The translations under genes were made by a program, and so were the position numbers. This document shows, in pieces, positions 5,798-9,531 of a stretch of 9,531 nucleotides of DNA. Below the pieces are notes generated by a model. That model worked only from the letters and a program-made list of their open reading frames with translations. It did not search any database and was not told where the DNA came from. Position 1 is the stretch's first letter; the number at the start of each line of letters is the position of its first letter. This stretch comes from an uncultured Collinsella sp. (GTDB lineage: Bacteria > Actinomycetota > Coriobacteriia > Coriobacteriales > Coriobacteriaceae): the NCBI GenBank assembly GCA_902496645.1, contig CABVBR010000072.1, forward strand, positions 1 to 9,531, in the 5' to 3' direction.

Positions 5798-7228
5798 ATG
5801 GCATCGAAGAACCTTTTGCCCGTCGTCGCACTCTGCGGCGCGCTCGCAACCGGAACGCCTGTCGCCGCTTGGGCGACTCCCGTCATGGCAGACTCCTTAC
5901 CAGCAGCCCTAAGCTCCGCACCAAATCCGTCGAGCGCCATTGCGTGCAAGCGTTTTTCGTTCGCACAGGCCGCAATCTCAACCTCGGGATGCCTTCGTCG
6001 TAATACGGACGGCTCGATAGTCGTGGATATCAATCGTTCGAACAAGGCAAACGGCTCCCAGGCGGGGTGCGCCGTCTGCACGTGGCGCTCGATTGTGCTC
6101 GATGCAGATGGCGATCCGTGCGATTTGGGGTTGCGCATCGATATCGCTTCGGTCGATGACTCGGCGAACGGAGCGAAGGTCGCCTTCGACGGTGCGTTTT
6201 TCGAGAAAGGAGGCGGTATATGTCTGGGCTGCGCCGCCGCGAATGCAGACGATGTGCAGCCCACCCTCTCATTCACGGCATCGCTGCGGCTGACCAAGGC
6301 GGGCACCGATGCCATCGCGGCGGGAGAAGCATCCCTGCTGTTCTACGCCGCCAGCACCGAAGACACAGACATTCATTTCGAGAAGCCGGCCGGATCGCTC
6401 AGCCTTACGCGCGGGACGGAGGCAGGCCCTATTGCGATCGATACCCACACGCTAGGCAGGCAACGCATTCTTGCCGACCCGGCGCTTCTCGAGATGGAGT
6501 GGAACGGATCCGGAGCCGTCGGGATTGTCCCCTCCGCGCTTGACGCCAAGACGCTCCCCTCAAACGACGAACCCATCAACGCAACCATACAAGAAGAGAG
6601 CACGGACAAAGAAGCAGGTGCGGGCGACACGCCGTCGCCGACAAACAGCGTCCCAGCTTCTTTCGAAGCACCGAATGAGCCCGCTACCGGTCCAAACGAT
6701 CCCGAGCTCGCGGACAGTCTGGGGCTTGCTGATCCTCAGGAGATCGATGAAGGTAACTGCTGCGTGCTTGCCGCCCTCGACCACACAGAGGTCATCGACG
6801 CCGCGAACATCGAAGTTGCCGCCGCCAATCAGCCCGTCCGCAAGTCGGCCATCATCGCATTTCCTGAATCCATCGAAGTCGTCTTTTTGCCATCGGGCGA
6901 GGTCGTGGCCCCAACACTGCTCACCTTGTTGGGCGCCAAGAATACTCGAAACGAAATTAAAAAGGTCACGGTTGTCGACCCTGCAACCACCGCTAAACTG
7001 CGTCTATACGCCGTTGCCCCAGACGGAAGCAAGACCTTGGAATTCGATGGCGACACACTTCTAGCCTGGCGACGTCTGGACATTATGCAAGACGTCTCGT
7101 ATCAGATCGAACTCGAAGGGTTTGATCGTGCCCGCGATGCCAATATCATCGCCGCGGCTATTGAATCCCCACAGCGGCTTATGACACTGCGCTTTGACTA
7201 CTACCCCTATGTCCCGACAACCACCTGA
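5798..7228 (+). CDS. Secreted cysteine-rich two-domain surface protein, 476 aa
   Basis: The ATG has a strong AAGGAG (5787-5792) at 5 nt and lies 18 nt after the preceding stop. A signal peptide spans residues 1-26 (AAWA) or 1-31 (PVMA). Residues about 45-235 form an N-terminal domain with Cys 50, 65, 91, 94, 108, 142 and 145, including CAVC and CLGC pairs. Because it is exported, disulfides or a metal site are both possible. Residues about 250-325 are a low-complexity linker rich in E, P, T, S and A, ending EIDEGNCC (C321, C322). Residues about 348-475 form a beta-rich domain resembling the 199-aa protein upstream: P356, G367 and P372 have the same spacing. No C-terminal anchor is present. 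The EIDEGNC segment resembles ELDRGNC in the adjacent 93-aa protein, which suggests the two interact. No named family was recognised. Confidence 0.87.
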   Translation: MASKNLLPVVALCGALATGTPVAAWATPVMADSLPAALSSAPNPSSAIACKRFSFAQAAISTSGCLRRNTDGSIVVDINRSNKANGSQAGCAVCTWRSIVLDADGDPCDLGLRIDIASVDDSANGAKVAFDGAFFEKGGGICLGCAAANADDVQPTLSFTASLRLTKAGTDAIAAGEASLLFYAASTEDTDIHFEKPAGSLSLTRGTEAGPIAIDTHTLGRQRILADPALLEMEWNGSGAVGIVPSALDAKTLPSNDEPINATIQEESTDKEAGAGDTPSPTNSVPASFEAPNEPATGPNDPELADSLGLADPQEIDEGNCCVLAALDHTEVIDAANIEVAAANQPVRKSAIIAFPESIEVVFLPSGEVVAPTLLTLLGAKNTRNEIKKVTVVDPATTAKLRLYAVAPDGSKTLEFDGDTLLAWRRLDIMQDVSYQIELEGFDRARDANIIAAAIESPQRLMTLRFDYYPYVPTTT

Positions 7229-7251
7229 GGCTTAAATGCTGCGCATCATTC

Positions 7252-7277
7252 CTAATACCACTTATATAACGTATTAG
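7252..7277. promoter_or_regulatory. Inverted repeat, likely operator upstream of the DUF554 gene
   Basis: CTAATAC (7252-7258) and GTATTAG (7271-7277) are perfect 7-bp inverted arms separated by 12 nt. The spacer contains the AT-rich palindrome TTATATAA (7262-7269), which could serve as a -10 element (TATATA or TATAAC). No good -35 is visible, so an activator or a repressor bound to the arms may control this promoter. It lies in an otherwise GC-rich 118-nt gap, about 70 nt upstream of the gene start. Confidence 0.5.
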
Positions 7278-7346
7278 ATGAGTCGCGATGTGCCTCGCAT
7301 TTCGTTCTGCTACGATTGCCACGTTGGCATCAATACAGGAGGGCTC

Positions 7347-8063
7347 ATGCCGGGCTTGGGAACAATCATCAACGTTGCGCTTTTAGTTGCGGGCGGTCTT
7401 TTGGGATTAGCGGGCGGCCGCTTCATTACACCGCGCATCCAAGACACGCTCATGAAAGCATCGGGGCTGTGCGTCCTGTTTATCGGCCTGGGCGGCACCA
7501 TGCAAAAGATGCTCATCATCGATGGAAAGGCGCTAGCGACCACCGGTACCACCATGCTCATCGTCTCATTTGCGCTCGGTTCGCTCATCGGCGAGGCCAT
7601 CAACTTGGAGGCCGCCATCGAGAACCTTGGCGAATGGCTCAAGCGCAAGACTGGCAGTGAGGGCGATAACGAGTTCACCAACGCTTTTGTCTCGACTTCA
7701 CTCACCGTGTGCATCGGCGCCATGGCCATTGTGGGATCGATCCAGGACGGCCTGCTCGGCGACTGGTCAACGCTTGCCCTCAAGGGCGCACTGGACTGCA
7801 TCATCGTCTGCACCATGACGGCCTCGCTTGGCCGCGGCTGCATCTTCTCCGCCCTGCCCGTCGCCGTGTTCCAGGGGACGATCACGTTGTTTGCCGGCGC
7901 GCTCTCCCCCATCATGACCACAGCTGCCCTCAACAGCCTTTCGCTCGTAGGCTCCATGCTCATCTTCTGCGTCGGCGTCAACCTCATCCGTCCTCAGACC
8001 TTCCGCACGGCCAATATGCTTCCCTCCGTCGTCATCGCCGTCATCTACGCCCTCCTGTTCTAA
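7347..8063 (+). CDS. DUF554 / YqgA-family integral membrane protein
   Basis: 238 aa from the ATG at 7347, chosen because AGGAGGG (7337-7343) sits just upstream and homologues begin with a short glycine-rich stretch before the first membrane span. An earlier in-frame ATG at 7278 would add 23 untypical residues and has no ribosome site. The protein is largely hydrophobic, with about seven or eight predicted spans (roughly 6-24, 37-55, 67-84, 112-133, 145-165, 168-188, 196-212, 225-238). Family features are GSLIGEAINLE (79-89), the polar loop LKRKTGSEGDNEF, CIGAMAIVGSIQDGLLGD (122-139) and LGRGCIFSALPVAVFQG (161-177). The family is widespread in bacteria. Its biochemical role is unsettled; a transport function is often presumed. 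It appears to be an independent transcription unit. Confidence 0.92.
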   Translation: MPGLGTIINVALLVAGGLLGLAGGRFITPRIQDTLMKASGLCVLFIGLGGTMQKMLIIDGKALATTGTTMLIVSFALGSLIGEAINLEAAIENLGEWLKRKTGSEGDNEFTNAFVSTSLTVCIGAMAIVGSIQDGLLGDWSTLALKGALDCIIVCTMTASLGRGCIFSALPVAVFQGTITLFAGALSPIMTTAALNSLSLVGSMLIFCVGVNLIRPQTFRTANMLPSVVIAVIYALLF

Positions 8064-8084
8064 ATCTATCAACGCAGCGGTATC

Positions 8085-8100
8085 TCGAACATCTGTTTGA
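8085..8100. promoter_or_regulatory. LexA (SOS) box upstream of the TerB_N gene
   Basis: TCGAAC (8085-8090), ATCT, GTTTGA (8095-8100) is a 16-bp palindrome with one mismatch. It fits the Gram-positive and actinobacterial LexA operator pattern CGAAC-N4-GTTCG except for a single T for C. It ends 5 nt before an extended -10 (8106-8114), occupying the -35 region, where a bound repressor would block RNA polymerase. The gene start is 50 nt further on. Confidence 0.7.
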
Positions 8101-8105
8101 TGCTG

Positions 8106-8114
8106 TGCTATGAT
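8106..8114 (+). promoter_or_regulatory. Extended -10 promoter element of the TerB_N gene
   Basis: TGC followed by TATGAT (8109-8114) is a TGn-extended -10 hexamer matching TATAAT at five of six positions. Such promoters can work without a good -35, and none is seen, the place being taken by the LexA-like box. The expected transcription start near 8120 gives a leader of about 30 nt with AGGAGG at 8141-8146. Confidence 0.6.
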
Positions 8115-8150
8115 ATGAGGTCACCGTAGCTGTGTTCGAGAGGAGGAGCG

Positions 8151-9531
8151 GTGGCCGACCAGGACATCAAGATGCTCATCGAGCGCATTATGGCCGAGGC
8201 CCGGACCCATCAGTCCGCCCGCTTCTCAAACGAAACCTACGCAGACGAGCCGATTCTCAAAACCGGCCGACAGATGCAGAATTTCCTCCCCGACCAGTAC
8301 CGTAAAATGCGCGAGATATCGCGCTGGCAGGATGACCCCAAGGGCGGTGCGGGCCGCTGGCTTTCGGAAGCCGAGCTTTTTTACCGCCAGGGCCTGCTGA
8401 TGGCCGACTTTGAGGACGACTGTCCCTACAACGGCACCTTTAAGTCGTACTTTCCCACCTACAACGCCATGAGCGACCGGCAGCTGCGCGGCTACTTTAC
8501 CTGGCGTGCCCAAGTGCGCCGCGGAACCGTCGAGGAAACGTCTACGTCCTTTGCCTTTCTGTATCTCTATGAGCTGATCTGCGGCATTGGCGTAGATAAT
8601 CCACTCGATGGTTTTAACAAGATCAAGGCTTTTTGGGATGTCTATCGCGCCTTCGAGCCCGGCATCGACCGGTTTGCGCGCGTGTGGCTGCAAGATTACG
8701 CCGTGTTCCACGGGCTCGACCCCAAGCTGCTTCGCGACTCTAAAACCGTCATATTCGATAACGCCCTTATCGAGCTGCGGCGCGCGGCACGAGACCTTGT
8801 ACCAGCACCGACGCCATCTGACCCGGCACCCAAGCGTCGCAAAACCTCCGAGCCCACGCTCCCCCTTCCGCCCGATGAGGTGCGCGAGGAGCGACTCATG
8901 GCCGCCATCAACGCCCTCTCCACGTACAACCTAAGTAACTCGCGGCTCGACCGCAGCCACCACCGCGATCTGCGCCACGTGGCGTGCGCCGTGTATGTCC
9001 GCATGGCGCGCTACTATGACACGCACCGAAAGACCGGCATCGTGGCAAGTTTATTTGGGGAGGAGACGGCCATGCCCTACACCATGTTTGCCTCGGCCGT
9101 ATTCTTTGCGCCCGAGCGCCACGAGGACTGCGAATACCGTCTGGACCCCATCCATATCTACCGTTGCCAAAACGGTTTTTGGGAATGCATGCGGATTCAC
9201 GGTAACAGGCAAAAGAGCAGCAAGCTCGGTGAAATGATGCGCGCCTGCGACCAACGCCTGCGCCTGGCGCTGGACCCCGCCCATCCCCTTAAGGAAGAAA
9301 AGGTCCCCAAATATCTGGCCAAGATTATCGATGACGAGATTGTGGCATGGCTTTCGTGGGACGCCGCACACCAGCCCGTCAAGATCGATATCGATCTGAG
9401 TCAGCTGGGGCATATTCGGAGCGCCGCCGCACAAACGCGCGAGGCGCTTTTGATTGACGAGGAACGCGAGGACGGCGCGTCCGCAGAAGCCGAGGCAGCG
9501 GACTCAGGGCAACCGGAAGCCGAGCCTGCGG
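8151..9531 (+). CDS. TerB_N-domain protein (C-terminus beyond window)
   Basis: The frame is open from GTG at 8151-8153 to the window edge (460 codons, no stop). AGGAGG (8141-8146) lies 4 nt upstream. Residues about 30-215 and 245-435 match the TerB N-terminal domain. The signature region is YNAMSDRQLRGYFTWRAQVR (104-123) followed by SFAFLYLYELICGIG (133-147). The second half has YYDTHRKTGIVASLFGEE (288-305), PYTMFASAVFF (309-319) and the IYRCQNGFWEC region (336-346). A proline-rich linker separates the halves (about 218-242), and an acidic, alanine-rich stretch begins at about 437. It has no signal peptide and is cytoplasmic. TerB_N proteins usually continue into TerB/TerB_C domains and have been linked computationally to tellurite-type stress and anti-phage or DNA-processing contexts; biochemical function is unknown. 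The promoter suggests SOS control. Confidence 0.88.
   Translation, partial: MADQDIKMLIERIMAEARTHQSARFSNETYADEPILKTGRQMQNFLPDQYRKMREISRWQDDPKGGAGRWLSEAELFYRQGLLMADFEDDCPYNGTFKSYFPTYNAMSDRQLRGYFTWRAQVRRGTVEETSTSFAFLYLYELICGIGVDNPLDGFNKIKAFWDVYRAFEPGIDRFARVWLQDYAVFHGLDPKLLRDSKTVIFDNALIELRRAARDLVPAPTPSDPAPKRRKTSEPTLPLPPDEVREERLMAAINALSTYNLSNSRLDRSHHRDLRHVACAVYVRMARYYDTHRKTGIVASLFGEETAMPYTMFASAVFFAPERHEDCEYRLDPIHIYRCQNGFWECMRIHGNRQKSSKLGEMMRACDQRLRLALDPAHPLKEEKVPKYLAKIIDDEIVAWLSWDAAHQPVKIDIDLSQLGHIRSAAAQTREALLIDEEREDGASAEAEAADSGQPEAEPA

Noticed and set aside
7278..7346. Upstream ATG adding 23 residues to the DUF554 protein.
   Set aside because: It has no ribosome site and abuts the inverted repeat, whereas the ATG at 7347 has AGGAGGG and matches the usual family start.
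8134..8139. Second GTTCGA as another LexA half-site near the TerB_N ribosome site.
   Set aside because: The bases at the partner position (8124-8129) do not form the complementary half, so it is only a chance half-site.

Overview
The window is GC-rich, densely packed bacterial DNA. It uses GTG and ATG starts with strong Shine-Dalgarno sequences and encodes exported proteins with Gram-positive features. Gene content and protein style suggest an anaerobic gut actinobacterium of the Coriobacteriia, probably Collinsella-like. That placement is an inference from the proteins, since no rRNA or marker gene is present.

Left block (50-3675, minus strand): a tight three-gene operon read right to left. 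It encodes a GlcD/D-lactate-dehydrogenase-type FAD enzyme, then EtfB, then an EtfA with an N-terminal 2x[4Fe-4S] ferredoxin domain. EtfB has the DGDTAQ-type NAD-site motif of bifurcating Etfs. The set resembles the lactate dehydrogenase/Etf complex of Acetobacterium woodii (LctBCD). The likely job is anaerobic oxidation of a 2-hydroxyacid, probably lactate, with electrons shared between NAD and ferredoxin. A convergent gene ends at the left edge, its stop codon overlapping the etfA stop.

Middle block (4022-7228, plus strand): five co-directional genes behind a 346-bp divergent intergenic region with direct repeats and a hairpin. They encode a 98-aa acidic protein of unknown function, a membrane-anchored 169-aa protein with an extracellular beta-rich domain, a secreted 199-aa beta-rich protein, a 93-aa protein with a signal peptide and a degenerate LAxTG-like sorting tail (LAQTD), and a 476-aa secreted cysteine-rich protein. 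The C-terminal domain of the last repeats a spacing pattern of the 199-aa protein. Together they look like a small uncharacterised cell-surface assembly, the most novel part of the window.

Right block (7252-9531, plus strand): a DUF554/YqgA-family membrane protein preceded by a 7-bp inverted repeat, then a TerB_N-domain protein running off the right edge. The promoter of the TerB_N gene carries an almost perfect LexA/SOS box (TCGAAC-N4-GTTTGA) just upstream of an extended -10, which suggests DNA-damage control.

No tRNA, rRNA, CRISPR array, insertion sequence or convincing intrinsic terminator was seen.
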